Below are positions 29,200 through 37,592 of a DNA stretch of 37,592 bases, in pieces. Source of the DNA: Fusobacterium sp. (GTDB lineage Bacteria; Fusobacteriota; Fusobacteriia; Fusobacteriales; Fusobacteriaceae); assembly GCF_030528405.1 (NCBI RefSeq), contig NZ_JAUMYY010000014.1:1-37592 (forward strand). Reading direction: 5' to 3'. Every line of letters begins with the position of its first letter. Position 1 is the stretch's first letter. The translations under genes and the position numbers were made by a program. The notes beneath the pieces are model-generated. The model saw nothing but the letters and a program-made list of their open reading frames with translations, was not told the DNA's origin and ran no database searches.

Positions 29200-31674
29200 T
29201 TATTCTTCACCCGAAACAGAATATTTCTCAATTAGTTCTCTTTCTTCTCTGTTTTTCTCTTCAAGTTCTATCTTTTTTATAGATAGTTTAATTTTTTGTG
29301 TATCTTTATTAACTTCAACTATTTGAGCTTTTACAGTATCTCCTTCTTTAAACCTTTCTCTAATATCTTTTATAAAATCTTTAGAAGCAAATTGAGTTGG
29401 TATAAAACCATCTACACCCTTAGTAAGTTCAATAAATAAACCAAAGTCAGTAACTGTTTTTATTTTTCTTTCTACTGTTAACCCTTCTTTGTACTCTTCC
29501 ATAGCCTTATCCCATGGACTCTTTCTTAATGCTTTTATACTTCCTTTAATTTTTTTATCATTTAAATCAAGCTCTGTTACTTTTAATTCAACTTCATTAC
29601 CCACTTCGTATTTAATTGTTTCTTCACCAGGCCAGTTAAAGTCTGAAATATGAACAAATGAATCAACTCCGTCAACCACTTCTACAAAAATACCAAAAGG
29701 CTTTGTTTCTACAACTTTTCCTTTTAAAACTGTTCCAACTGCAAAATTTGTTTCAGCACTTTCCCAAGGATTTGCAACTAATTGCTTTATTCCTAATTTT
29801 AGTTTTCTGTCTGCTGCATTTAACTCTATTATTCTTACTTTAATTTTTTCCCCTTCTTTTATATAGTCAGAGATATTTACTTTTTTCTTAGTCCAACTAA
29901 AATCTGAAATATGTATTAAGCCTTCAACTCCTGCTTTTATTTCTGCAAAAGCACCATAAGGTAACACTTTAGTAACAGTTGCTTCAACCTCATCATCAAC
30001 TTTAAATTCTGTTTCTAAACTTGTCCATGGATCTGCTTCCAATCTTTTTATTGATAGTTTAATATTTCTCTTTGTTTCATCAAGGGAAACTATAATTGCT
30101 TTTATAATATCTCCCACTTTAAACTCATCTGTTAATTTTTCAAGCCTTTTCCAAGAAATTTCTGAGATATGTATAAAACCTCTTAAACTCCCTATAGCAA
30201 CTGCTAAGCCAAATTCCATTATTTCTGTAATTTTACATTCTACTACTTTATCTACAGCTAATTCAGCAAATTCCTTTTCTTGCTTCATAAATCTAATATC
30301 TTTCACTGAATACGTAATTTTTTTATTTCTTTTATCCTTAGGGTCCAATTTTATATCTTTAACTATTACTGAAACTTTTTTACCTATCACATTTTCTTCA
30401 TTTTCTGAAATTTCTGAAAGTGAGTTAGGCAGAAAACCAGCATAGAATAAAGCCTGTACTAAATATCCTCCCTTTATTTTTTTTGTAATTGTACCTTCTA
30501 AAATACTTTTGTTCTCAAAAGACTCTTCTATTTTAGACCAATTTTTTTCAATTTCAATTTTTCTTCTTGATGCAAGTATATATTCTTGATCATCATCAGA
30601 TTCTAAAAGACCAGTTATTAAAACTTCTACAGTATCTCCGACTTTATAACCTTCTAATTCTTCCGTTCTTACTCTTACTGCTGTTCTTTCTCCTGGAACA
30701 TCAAGATATGTATAGTTTAGATCGATAGAATCTATCGTTCCTTCTACTCTCTTCTCTTGATTCGGTTGGTACTCTTCCAACATTGCTAAAAATTCATCAT
30801 GGTTCTCATTTAAATTAGGCATTTTAATCCCCCTTATTTTATTTTCTATGTTCTTTATTATTTCTTCTGGTGTTGATGCTCCTGCTGTTAGTCCAACAGT
30901 TTTCTTATTTTTAAAAATTTTTTCATCTATATCAAATTCATTTTCTACTAGATAACTAAACTCATTTATATTTTTAGAAATCTCATAAAGCTTTTTTGTA
31001 TTTGAGCTTTTCTTATCTCCAATAATTATCATAATGTCAACTTCAGGTGCTAAATCTTCCACTGATTTTTGCCTAACAGTTGTTGCTCCACATATTTTAT
31101 CAAAAATTCTGACATTTTGATACATCTTTTGAAAAAAATTTTTTATCTCTTCAAATTTTTTCTTATTTAAAGTGGTCTGGGTTGAAAGTAAATATTTTTT
31201 ATTCTTATCTATTTCTATTTCTTTTGCTTCATCTAAAGTTTCAAAAATTTCAATCTCATCAGCATAAGAAATTATTCCCTTTACTTCAGGATGATTTTTA
31301 TCCCCTACAAATAATACTGTATATCCTTCTTTATTTGCTAAATCAACTTCATCTTTTATTTTTTTTACAAATACACAAGTGGCATCATAAATTATAACCT
31401 TCTTTTCCTTTAGTTTATTATGAATAGCCTTGGTTGTCCCGTGGGCTCTTATTATAACTATATCGCCTTCTTTTAACTTACTGCTGTCATTTAATATTTC
31501 TTCCTCATCAATAACTTCAAAGCCTTTGTTTTTCATATTTTCCATAACATATTTATTATGAACTAACATTCCTAAAATATATTTTTTTCCTTCTTTTTCT
31601 AAGGAATTGCATATATTTATAGCCTCTAATACTCCAAAACAAAAGCCCATATGTTTAGCTCTTATTACTTCCAA
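29200..31674 (-). CDS. ispH: Fused IspH (HMBPP reductase) and S1 RNA-binding-domain protein
   Basis: A single 824-residue chain. Residues 1-285 are IspH, the last enzyme of the MEP isoprenoid pathway. The three iron-sulphur-cluster Cys are Cys12, Cys100 and Cys195, and the HPE and TQTT substrate motifs lie at 128-130 and 165-168. From about residue 305 to the end there are six S1 repeats, several with the GLIHISDFSW-type core, so this half looks like ribosomal protein bS1. This fusion is known in Clostridia and Fusobacteria and is not a local accident. How the two halves interact is not understood. The gene follows ptsH after 5 bases. Confidence 0.96.
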   Translation of the reverse strand: MEVIRAKHMGFCFGVLEAINICNSLEKEGKKYILGMLVHNKYVMENMKNKGFEVIDEEEILNDSSKLKEGDIVIIRAHGTTKAIHNKLKEKKVIIYDATCVFVKKIKDEVDLANKEGYTVLFVGDKNHPEVKGIISYADEIEIFETLDEAKEIEIDKNKKYLLSTQTTLNKKKFEEIKNFFQKMYQNVRIFDKICGATTVRQKSVEDLAPEVDIMIIIGDKKSSNTKKLYEISKNINEFSYLVENEFDIDEKIFKNKKTVGLTAGASTPEEIIKNIENKIRGIKMPNLNENHDEFLAMLEEYQPNQEKRVEGTIDSIDLNYTYLDVPGERTAVRVRTEELEGYKVGDTVEVLITGLLESDDDQEYILASRRKIEIEKNWSKIEESFENKSILEGTITKKIKGGYLVQALFYAGFLPNSLSEISENEENVIGKKVSVIVKDIKLDPKDKRNKKITYSVKDIRFMKQEKEFAELAVDKVVECKITEIMEFGLAVAIGSLRGFIHISEISWKRLEKLTDEFKVGDIIKAIIVSLDETKRNIKLSIKRLEADPWTSLETEFKVDDEVEATVTKVLPYGAFAEIKAGVEGLIHISDFSWTKKKVNISDYIKEGEKIKVRIIELNAADRKLKLGIKQLVANPWESAETNFAVGTVLKGKVVETKPFGIFVEVVDGVDSFVHISDFNWPGEETIKYEVGNEVELKVTELDLNDKKIKGSIKALRKSPWDKAMEEYKEGLTVERKIKTVTDFGLFIELTKGVDGFIPTQFASKDFIKDIRERFKEGDTVKAQIVEVNKDTQKIKLSIKKIELEEKNREERELIEKYSVSGEE

Positions 31675-31679
31675 ATAGG

Positions 31680-31949
31680 TTACTCCTCATTAAATTTTTT
31701 TATTTCTATAAGATCTATTAATTCATCTAACATAGCATCTTCATCAGGACCATCTGCAATTAACTCAAGCTCTCTTCCTTCCTCAGCAGCAAGCAACATT
31801 AATCCCATTATGCTTTTTCCATTAACAGTTTCATCTTCAGATCTAACCATTATATCTGAGTCATACTTAGTAACAAGCTTCACAAATAAAGAAGAAGGTC
31901 TTGCATGTAGTCCTTTTTTATTTTTAATACTAACTTTTACAGTTTTCAT
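31680..31949 (-). CDS. ptsH: Phosphocarrier protein HPr
   Basis: Passes phosphate from enzyme I to sugar-specific PTS EIIA proteins. An in-frame ATG lies two codons upstream (31955). The ATG at 31949 is preferred because it puts the catalytic residue exactly at His15 (GLHARPSS) and the regulatory Ser at 46 (GKSIMGLM), the standard numbering; AAGGG lies six bases before it. Both phosphorylation sites are present, so HPr kinase control is possible. The protein is 89 residues. No ptsI gene is adjacent; the gene is instead joined to ispH-S1. Confidence 0.95.
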   Translation of the reverse strand: MKTVKVSIKNKKGLHARPSSLFVKLVTKYDSDIMVRSEDETVNGKSIMGLMLLAAEEGRELELIADGPDEDAMLDELIDLIEIKKFNEE

Positions 31950-31994
31950 TCTCATCCCTTTCCTTTATTTTAAATTAAGTTAGATCTTCTTATT

Positions 31995-32003
31995 ATTATA
32001 GCA
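31995..32003 (-). promoter_or_regulatory. Extended -10 promoter of ptsH-ispH
   Basis: On the minus strand TGC precedes a perfect TATAAT (31995-32000). The -35 region is poor (TGTAAA at 17 bases). Extended -10 promoters of this kind do not need a good -35. Confidence 0.55.
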
Positions 32004-32095
32004 AAAAGTGAATACAATTTACAGTATTTTTAGTAAAAAAATATTTTATTTTTTTATAATATATTTTATAAATGATTTTTATATCAATTATTTTA

Positions 32096-32124
32096 TTGTA
32101 TCTAGATTAACTTTATGATAAAAT
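32096..32124 (+). promoter_or_regulatory. Promoter of glnN
   Basis: Plus strand TTGTAT (32096-32101), 17 bases ending in TGA (extended -10), TAAAAT (32119-32124). It lies about 35 bases before the ATG, with GGAGG just upstream of the start. It is back to back with the ptsH promoter. Confidence 0.55.
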
Positions 32125-32158
32125 ACAAAATTAAATATTATTTTTAAATGGAGGTTCT

Positions 32159-34270
32159 ATGAATAATTTACTTGAAAACTTTGGCACAAATTGCTTTTCA
32201 GAAAAAAATCTAAAAAATAGAGTTCCTGATTATGTTTTTAAAAAATTTTTAAAAATTAGAGAAGGTAAAGAAGAGCTGACTATTGAAATTGCTGATATTA
32301 TAGCTAACGCTATAAAAATGTGGGCACTTGAAAAAGGAACAACACACTATACTCATTGGTTTCAACCTCTCACAGAACTCACAGCTGAAAAACACGAATC
32401 ATTTATTTCTATAAATCCTGACGGAACGAGTATGGCTAAATTTTCTGGTAAAGAATTAATAAAGGGTGAATCTGATACTTCATCTTTTCCAAATGGTGGG
32501 CTTAGATCTACCTTTGAGGCTCGAGGTTACACTGCTTGGGATATAAACTCTCCTATGTTCTTAAAAGGTGAAGAAGGCTGTAAAACTCTTTATATTCCAA
32601 CTGCCTTTGTTGCATATAATGGAGAAGCTCTAGATAAAAAGGTTCCCTTACTTCGTTCGATAAAAACTCTTAGAAATGAAGTTTTAAAATTACAAAAACT
32701 TTTAGGAGATAATGAAACAGAAAATATAAATGTTACTTTAGGTGTGGAACAGGAATATTTTTTAATTGATAAAAACTTTTTTTATAAAAGACAAGATCTC
32801 GCTCTTTCTGGAAGAACAGTTTTCGGTTGCTTACCTCCAAAAGGGCAAGAAATGAATGACCATTACTATGGAACTATCAAAGAAAGAATCGAAATATTTA
32901 TGGCTGAACTTGATAACGAACTTTGGAAACTTGGTGTCATGTCTAAAACAAAGCATAATGAAGTTGCTCCCAATCAATTCGAAATAGCTCTTATGTTTAA
33001 TACTGCAAATGTTGCTATTGATCAAAATCAAATTACTATGGATATGATTAAAAAAGTTGCAAATAGGCATAACCTTGTGGCTTTACTTCACGAAAAACCA
33101 TTTCATGGCGTAAACGGTTCAGGAAAGCACTGCAATTGGTCTTTGTCTACTGATAGAGGTGTTAATTTATATGACCCTGACACACTTTCTAAAGATAATT
33201 TTTCATTTTTGGTATATTTAATGGCAATGATAGAGGCTGTAGATAAGTATGCTCCTGTTCTGAGGGCTACTACAGCAACCCCTGGAAATGATCACAGATT
33301 AGGTGGACATGAAGCTCCTCCTGCAATTATATCTATTTTCTTAGGAGAACAGCTAGAAAATCTTCTAGAAAATATAGAAAATATAAATTTTGAAAATAAA
33401 TCTACTACTAATGAGCTTGAAATAGGATTCCACATTCCTAAGATAAAAAAAGATATATCTGACAGAAATAGAACTTCTCCAATGGCATTTACTGGGAATA
33501 AATTTGAATTTAGAATGCCTGGCTCTAGCGCTTCTCCTGCAACTCCAACCTTTGTTTTAAATACTATAGTTGCAGATGTAATAAAAGAATATAATAAATT
33601 TTTAGAGGAGTCTCTAAAAACTAAATCTATTAAAAACTCTATTATTTCACTTATTAAAGATAAATATCCGAAGCACAAAAAAATTATTTTTGATGGAAAT
33701 GGTTATGAGCAGAAGTGGATAGATGAAGCAAAGAAAAGAGGGCTTCCTAATCTTAAGAATACTATTGAAGGATTACCTGCCTTCATTGAAGAGGATATTA
33801 TTCAACTTTTTGAAAGAAACAATGTCTTATCTCGTAGCGAATCTTTCTCAAGATTTCATGTATACACTGAAAGATATAACAAGCAATGTAATATTGAGAT
33901 TTCAACTGCTATCAGAATAGCTAGAAATCAAATTTATCCTTTTGTAATAAAATACATATCAAATCTTGCTAAATCAATTCACAGAGCAAAAAAAATTTTT
34001 AATGAAGAAAGCTTGTTTGAATTTGATATTAATCTTTTAAAAGAAATCATTTTACTAAAAAATGATATAGTTACTTTAGCTAATGACTTGGAAAAAAATT
34101 TAACTGAAGCATTGAAGGTTGAAACTGATTATCATAGAGCTGTATTTTATAACAACAATGTATTTCCTATATTAAAAAACTTAAGATTTGCTGTAGACAG
34201 CCTTGAATTAAAAATAGCCTCAGATGCCTGGCCTATACCAAGTTATTATGATTTACTATTTAAATTATAG
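32159..34270 (+). CDS. glnN: Glutamine synthetase type III
   Basis: Makes glutamine from glutamate, ammonia and ATP. At 703 residues it has the type III (GlnN) length, much longer than type I. The family-specific block THYTHWFQPLTELTAEKH is at about residues 60-77. The catalytic core includes GVEQEYFLID, the NGSGKHCNWSL loop and RLGGHEAPPAI, all with expected charged residues. It stands alone on the plus strand with its own promoter and ends at a terminator shared with the convergent pab genes. No nitrogen regulator is next to it. The glutamine it makes is the amide donor for PabA, but the adjacency may be coincidental. Confidence 0.97.
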   Translation: MNNLLENFGTNCFSEKNLKNRVPDYVFKKFLKIREGKEELTIEIADIIANAIKMWALEKGTTHYTHWFQPLTELTAEKHESFISINPDGTSMAKFSGKELIKGESDTSSFPNGGLRSTFEARGYTAWDINSPMFLKGEEGCKTLYIPTAFVAYNGEALDKKVPLLRSIKTLRNEVLKLQKLLGDNETENINVTLGVEQEYFLIDKNFFYKRQDLALSGRTVFGCLPPKGQEMNDHYYGTIKERIEIFMAELDNELWKLGVMSKTKHNEVAPNQFEIALMFNTANVAIDQNQITMDMIKKVANRHNLVALLHEKPFHGVNGSGKHCNWSLSTDRGVNLYDPDTLSKDNFSFLVYLMAMIEAVDKYAPVLRATTATPGNDHRLGGHEAPPAIISIFLGEQLENLLENIENINFENKSTTNELEIGFHIPKIKKDISDRNRTSPMAFTGNKFEFRMPGSSASPATPTFVLNTIVADVIKEYNKFLEESLKTKSIKNSIISLIKDKYPKHKKIIFDGNGYEQKWIDEAKKRGLPNLKNTIEGLPAFIEEDIIQLFERNNVLSRSESFSRFHVYTERYNKQCNIEISTAIRIARNQIYPFVIKYISNLAKSIHRAKKIFNEESLFEFDINLLKEIILLKNDIVTLANDLEKNLTEALKVETDYHRAVFYNNNVFPILKNLRFAVDSLELKIASDAWPIPSYYDLLFKL

Positions 34271-34411
34271 TTTTTTTGTATAAGCCAACTTCGTTGATTG
34301 ACTTCTACTGTATAACTCAAATATAAAGTTTTTGAAACCATAAATATCATTATTTTAATTGTTTGGCTAAAATAAAAATACATAAATTTATACTTTTTTA
34401 TATACTAAAAA

Positions 34412-34443
34412 GGGGCTATTATAATTTACAATAGTCCCTTTTT
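34412..34443. terminator. Bidirectional terminator between glnN and pabC
   Basis: GGGGCTATT (34412-34420) pairs with AATAGTCCC (34430-34438, one G-U pair), flanked by A5 on the left and T6 on the right, so it works both ways. The pabC stop codon (34426-34428) lies in the loop. Confidence 0.85.
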
Positions 34444-35166
34444 TATCTCTTTATTATATTTACTTAAAATCTCATTTGTTATTTCCCTTGATTTTAGCTT
34501 TAATGCTCCTATTGAACTTACTGACATTATACCCATTAAAGAATTTGTTAAAAAAGCTTCATCAAAAAATTCTATATCATTTAAGGAAATTTCTCCTTCA
34601 ATTACATCAAACTCTCTTATTACCCAATCTCTAACTATTCCTTTTAATAAGCCACAAGCCAATTTTGGAGTCATTATTTTATTATTTTTTACAAAGAATA
34701 TGTTACTAGTTCCTCCTTCACTGATAAAGCCCTTTGTGTTTAAAAACAGAGGTTCGTCATAACCTTGTAAAATACTTTTCTGTTTTTCAAAAATATTCTC
34801 TGCACAATTAAGAGTTTTATGGTAACTAAATATAGAGCTTTCATTCCTTTTTATTTTTGAAATATTTAACCTAAATCCTTTTTTATATTGCTCATCTGTA
34901 TAGGAATAGTTTCTCTTCAAAAAAATTTTATTTTCTTCAGATATTATTATTTTGATTACTTCGTTCTCTTTTAAACTAGGATTTTCTACTAAATAATTTA
35001 AAATTTCTTCCTCATAAACTTCAGGAAATTTAAAATCTAAATCTCTTATAGAGGTATTCAGTCTCAATAGATGCTCATTTAAAAATAAAGCTTTATTTTT
35101 ATATATATGAATAGTTTCAAAAAGTCCTAAACCAAAACTATAGCCATCATCTAAATTGATTTTCAC
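34426..35166 (-). CDS. pabC: Aminodeoxychorismate lyase
   Basis: Class IV PLP enzyme of 246 residues that splits 4-amino-4-deoxychorismate to p-aminobenzoate and pyruvate for folate synthesis. The Schiff-base Lys is Lys117 in SYHKTLN, and Glu150 in GFISEGGTSNIFF contacts the cofactor. Branched-chain aminotransferases and D-amino-acid transaminases share this fold, but the KTLN motif and the pabB-pabA context favour the lyase. It is the last gene of the operon, 12 bases after pabB. Confidence 0.92.
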   Translation of the reverse strand: MKINLDDGYSFGLGLFETIHIYKNKALFLNEHLLRLNTSIRDLDFKFPEVYEEEILNYLVENPSLKENEVIKIIISEENKIFLKRNYSYTDEQYKKGFRLNISKIKRNESSIFSYHKTLNCAENIFEKQKSILQGYDEPLFLNTKGFISEGGTSNIFFVKNNKIMTPKLACGLLKGIVRDWVIREFDVIEGEISLNDIEFFDEAFLTNSLMGIMSVSSIGALKLKSREITNEILSKYNKEIKKGLL

Positions 35167-35178
35167 AGTTAATCTCCT

Positions 35179-36525
35179 TTATACTAAAGCTTCCAAAAGA
35201 GCTTTCGCTTTTTGTAAAGTTTCCTCATACTCGAAATCTAAATCTGACTCACAAGTTATTCCTCCGCCTACTCCCAAATAATATTTTCCGTCTTTGTGAA
35301 CAAGTGTCCTAATTATTATATTTAAATCACAATTTCCATCAAAAGAAATATAACCCAATGAGCCTGTGTATAAATTTCTTCTAGATTTTTCTAATTCATC
35401 TATAATTTCCATAGCTCTTATTTTGGGTGCTCCTGTTATAGAACCTCCAGGAAAAGTAGCCTTGATTAAATCCACAAAATCTAAATCTTCTTTTAACTTT
35501 CCTATAATTGTAGAAACTAGATGAAATACCGTTGAATAAGTTTCAACCTCAAATAGCTCAGTTACCTTGACAGATTGTAATTCACATATCCTATGAAGGT
35601 CATTTCTTTCCAAATCAACTATCATTAAAAGCTCACTCTTATCTTTTTCTGATTCTAAAAGCTCATTCTTTAAAAGTTTATCTTCTTCTATAGTCCTTCC
35701 TCTTTTTCTAGTCCCTTTTATAGGTCTTGTTTCTATTAACTTATCCTCCATTTTTATAAATCTTTCTGGAGATGCACTAATAACTTGAAAATCTTTATAA
35801 TCTAGATAAGCTCCAAATGGTGATGGATTATACTTTCTCAAATAGGAAAACACATCTAAAGGATTCTTTCTGCTTTCAACCTTTAGTCTCTGTGTCATAT
35901 TAGTAATATATATATCGCCCTCCACTATATAATTAATCATTTTAGATATAGCTTCTAAATACTCTTCTTTTTTAAAATTTGATTCATAGTTTGCAAGTTC
36001 TTTGTTTTTCTCTAAATTTTCTTCCTCAAATTTAAAATTTAAAATAAAATTTTCAAGTTCCAATAAATCTTCTTCTCTTTGATAAGAAATAAATATTTCT
36101 TTTTTATCAAGATCTTCTATTATAAAGGTTCTATAAAATCTTATTATTGCTTCTGCTACATCTAAATCTTTAAAGTGCCTTGTCTTTATTTTTTCAAATT
36201 TTCTTCCATAATCATAAGAAAAATAAAGTATCCCCCCTGCAATTAAAGGAAAATCATAGGGATTTTCTTCCTTGTTTTCTCTTAAAAATTTTTTTAAATA
36301 TCCTTCTAAATTATTTTTACTCTCATTACCATTTACATAAAACTTCTCATTATCTTCTTTTAATTCCAAGTATAAATCTAAAGCAATTATAGAATATTTA
36401 CCATATTTATTATGCAAAGAAGAATCTAAAAATGCTATACTTGAATCTTTTTTATATAAATTTTTAAATAATAAAAATATATCAACGTATTTTTCTAATT
36501 TTTTTACTCTAGTCATAATTTTCAT
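35179..36525 (-). CDS. pabB: Aminodeoxychorismate synthase component I
   Basis: Aminates chorismate at C4 using ammonia from PabA. The 448-residue protein has the chorismate-binding fold. The motif PIKGTRKRG places a Lys at 270, the residue that marks PabB; anthranilate synthase TrpE has Ala there. Further core motifs are ASPERF, IVDLERNDL and FPGGSITGAPK. The N-terminal domain is shortened and divergent. The start overlaps the pabA end: ATG at 36525 and ATG at 36516 are both possible, neither with ideal ribosome-site spacing. The overlap implies translational coupling. Confidence 0.95.
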   Translation of the reverse strand: MKIMTRVKKLEKYVDIFLLFKNLYKKDSSIAFLDSSLHNKYGKYSIIALDLYLELKEDNEKFYVNGNESKNNLEGYLKKFLRENKEENPYDFPLIAGGILYFSYDYGRKFEKIKTRHFKDLDVAEAIIRFYRTFIIEDLDKKEIFISYQREEDLLELENFILNFKFEEENLEKNKELANYESNFKKEEYLEAISKMINYIVEGDIYITNMTQRLKVESRKNPLDVFSYLRKYNPSPFGAYLDYKDFQVISASPERFIKMEDKLIETRPIKGTRKRGRTIEEDKLLKNELLESEKDKSELLMIVDLERNDLHRICELQSVKVTELFEVETYSTVFHLVSTIIGKLKEDLDFVDLIKATFPGGSITGAPKIRAMEIIDELEKSRRNLYTGSLGYISFDGNCDLNIIIRTLVHKDGKYYLGVGGGITCESDLDFEYEETLQKAKALLEALV

Positions 36526-37111
36526 TTCTCCATTTTTTTGCTATTTTAATAAAATTTCTTATCATTTCATGACCATATTCAGTAAGTACAGCCTCAGGAT
36601 GAAATTGTACTCCATATAAAGGATATTTCTTATGAGAAATTGCCATTATTATGCCATCTTTTGTCTCAGCATCTATTTCAAAATCAGCTGATAAATTTTC
36701 TTTTATAATGAGAGAATGATATCTTGTTACTTTTATATTAATTGGCAAATTTTCAAAAATATTTTTTCCATTATTTTTTATATTTTCAACCTTTCCATGC
36801 ATAGGTTTAAAAGCTTTGGTAACATTTGCACCAAAAACATGACCAATTATTTGATGTCCTAAACATACTCCAAATATTGGAATTTTTTTATAAAATTTTT
36901 CTATAATTTCATTACACAACCCACAATCTTTTGGACTTTTAGGTCCAGGAGAAATTATTATTCCTTCTATTTTTTTTTGTTGTATTTTCTTTTCCATAGT
37001 TTTCAAATTTACTTGATCATTTCTTATAACACTTATTTCTATTTTTTCTTCCATAAAATAACTTACAAGATTATATACAAAAGAGTCATAATTATCTATC
37101 ATTATAAACAT
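36509..37111 (-). CDS. pabA: Aminodeoxychorismate synthase component II (glutamine amidotransferase)
   Basis: A 200-residue class I glutaminase that delivers ammonia to PabB. It begins MFIMIDNYDSF, typical of PabA/TrpG. The catalytic triad is present: Cys83 (GVCLGHQ), His170 and Glu172 (FHPE). In some bacteria the same protein also serves TrpE; no trp gene is seen here, and the PabB partner has the diagnostic Lys, so folate is the main job. AGGAGA lies before the ATG. The 3' end overlaps pabB by 17 bases. Confidence 0.93.
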   Translation of the reverse strand: MFIMIDNYDSFVYNLVSYFMEEKIEISVIRNDQVNLKTMEKKIQQKKIEGIIISPGPKSPKDCGLCNEIIEKFYKKIPIFGVCLGHQIIGHVFGANVTKAFKPMHGKVENIKNNGKNIFENLPINIKVTRYHSLIIKENLSADFEIDAETKDGIIMAISHKKYPLYGVQFHPEAVLTEYGHEMIRNFIKIAKKWRNENYD

Positions 37112-37143
37112 AGTACTCTCCTATTTAATTTTTTAACACTTCA

Positions 37144-37152
37144 ATTTTAGCA
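37144..37152 (-). promoter_or_regulatory. Possible pabA-proximal extended -10 promoter
   Basis: On the minus strand TGC precedes TAAAAT (37144-37149), with no good -35. It lies about 35 bases before the pabA ATG and could drive the pab operon independently of the distal promoter. Confidence 0.45.
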
Positions 37153-37243
37153 TTGAATTAGTTTTTTTTCTATTTAAATTTTATATAAAAACTTATTTTA
37201 ATTTCTAAGTTAAAATTTTGAATTTATATTTTACAATATAATA

Positions 37244-37369
37244 AAAAAGAATTCTCTTATACATGATAAGAGAATCCTTTTTTATTATAAGGTTGGTATG
37301 ATATCATTTTCATTAACAAAAAATATTTTTATTATTTTATTTTGTTTTGCTTAATATTATTTTCTGTTA
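37244..37369 (-). ncRNA. Candidate small RNA or attenuated pab leader
   Basis: A strong minus-strand promoter predicts a transcript from about 37369 that meets an intrinsic terminator near 37250, giving an RNA of about 120-126 bases. It has no recognised Rfam-like family features that I can name. An 18-codon ATG frame (about 37259-37315) lies within but has no ribosome-binding site and runs into the terminator. It could be a stand-alone small RNA, or a leader whose terminator is bypassed to express pabABC. Confidence 0.5.
37247..37281. terminator. Intrinsic terminator 140 bases upstream of pabA
   Basis: A perfect 10-bp stem ATTCTCTTAT (37251-37260) and ATAAGAGAAT (37266-37275) with a 5-base loop. 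T6 tracts follow within a base or two on both strands, so it works in either direction. Confidence 0.85.
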
Positions 37370-37375
37370 CAACTA

Positions 37376-37404
37376 ATTATACAACATATTTTATTTTTTA
37401 GCAA
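37376..37404 (-). promoter_or_regulatory. Near-consensus promoter upstream of the short transcript
   Basis: On the minus strand TTGCTA (37399-37404), exactly 17 bases, TATAAT (37376-37381). These are the same hexamers and spacing as the tpsB promoter in this window. Confidence 0.7.
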
Positions 37405-37540
37405 GCTATTTTTTTTATTTTTTTATAAATTTTATTTTATTTATTTTTCTCTTTTATATCATAGAAAAATTATTTTAATTACAGTAAAAAATTTTTTTCT
37501 CAATTATAAAATTTATTTATCTTATAGTTTTTTATATATA

Positions 37541-37585
37541 AAAAAAGCCGATTGGAGATTCTTAAAAAATCTATTCCAATCGGCT
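37541..37585 (-). terminator. Terminator of an unseen gene to the right
   Basis: On the minus strand AGCCGATTGGA (37575-37585) pairs perfectly with TCCAATCGGCT (37546-37556) around an 18-base loop and is followed by TTTTTT. This is a strong intrinsic terminator for a minus-strand gene beyond the window edge. Confidence 0.9.
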
Positions 37586-37592
37586 GATTTTT

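Larger units (their letters stand above)
37112..37592. other. Gene-free AT-rich stretch upstream of pabA
   Basis: No protein gene of credible length on either strand. It holds, right to left: a terminator for an unseen minus-strand gene, a near-consensus minus-strand promoter, a short transcribed region with a palindrome ATGATATCAT (37298-37307), an intrinsic terminator, and a weaker extended -10 promoter near pabA. Each is entered separately. Confidence 0.7.

Noticed and set aside
35179-37111. Anthranilate synthase (trpE/trpG) as identity of the chorismate genes
   Set aside because: The PIKGT motif carries the PabB-specific Lys and the third gene is an aminodeoxychorismate lyase, so the pathway is p-aminobenzoate, not tryptophan.
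37244-37369. THF riboswitch or T-box upstream of pabA
   Set aside because: None of the conserved blocks I know for these classes is visible; the transcript is very AT-rich outside the terminator stem.

Overview
The base composition (very AT-rich), the gene content and the gene order point to a Fusobacterium chromosome, most likely from the oral F. nucleatum/F. periodonticum group. The evidence is an IspH-S1 fusion, a type III glutamine synthetase, a large two-partner-secretion adhesin and a compact ribosomal/RNA polymerase operon. The species is an inference. I see no phage, insertion sequence, CRISPR array or defence island. Most of the window is core genome.

Bases 1-9230 (minus strand) hold a two-partner secretion locus. 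The outer-membrane transporter tpsB (7367-9151) has its own promoter and is followed after 13 bases by a very large secreted exoprotein gene, tpsA, which runs off the left edge. The tpsA frame is open from base 1 to 7349. Its only plausible start (ATG at 7353, strong Shine-Dalgarno) is one frame out, and a T6 tract just inside the gene would restore the frame if it were T5. This is the most interesting single observation: a phase-OFF state, a fresh pseudogene or a base-call error.

Bases 9231-25510 (minus strand) hold hppA (ion-pumping pyrophosphatase, own promoter and terminator) and the long information-processing cluster. In transcription order that cluster is rpmG, tRNA-Trp, secE, nusG, rplK, rplA, rplJ, rplL, rpoB, rpoC, yicC, gmk, rpoZ, apbE. 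A consensus promoter lies upstream of rpmG. Autoregulatory elements (L1 operator hairpin, L10 leader) and a terminator/attenuator between rplL and rpoB probably tune the ratio of ribosomal proteins to polymerase.

Bases 25511-31995 hold mixed accessory and metabolic genes. They are an orphan EIIC-like membrane protein, a Crp-family regulator divergent from a small zinc-ribbon protein, a dCMP deaminase with an e(P4)-type lipoprotein phosphatase, and HPr upstream of the IspH-S1 fusion.

Bases 32096-37592 hold type III glutamine synthetase (plus strand), convergent with the p-aminobenzoate genes pabA-pabB-pabC (minus strand). Glutamine made by the first is the amide donor for PabA/PabB. Upstream of pabA is a gene-free stretch of about 480 bases. 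It contains a near-consensus promoter aimed at a perfect intrinsic terminator about 120 bases downstream, which is either a small RNA gene or an attenuated pab leader. A terminator at the right edge belongs to an unseen minus-strand gene.

No complete undescribed system is evident. The better leads are the tpsA slippage site, the short transcript before pabA and the long leader before rpmG.
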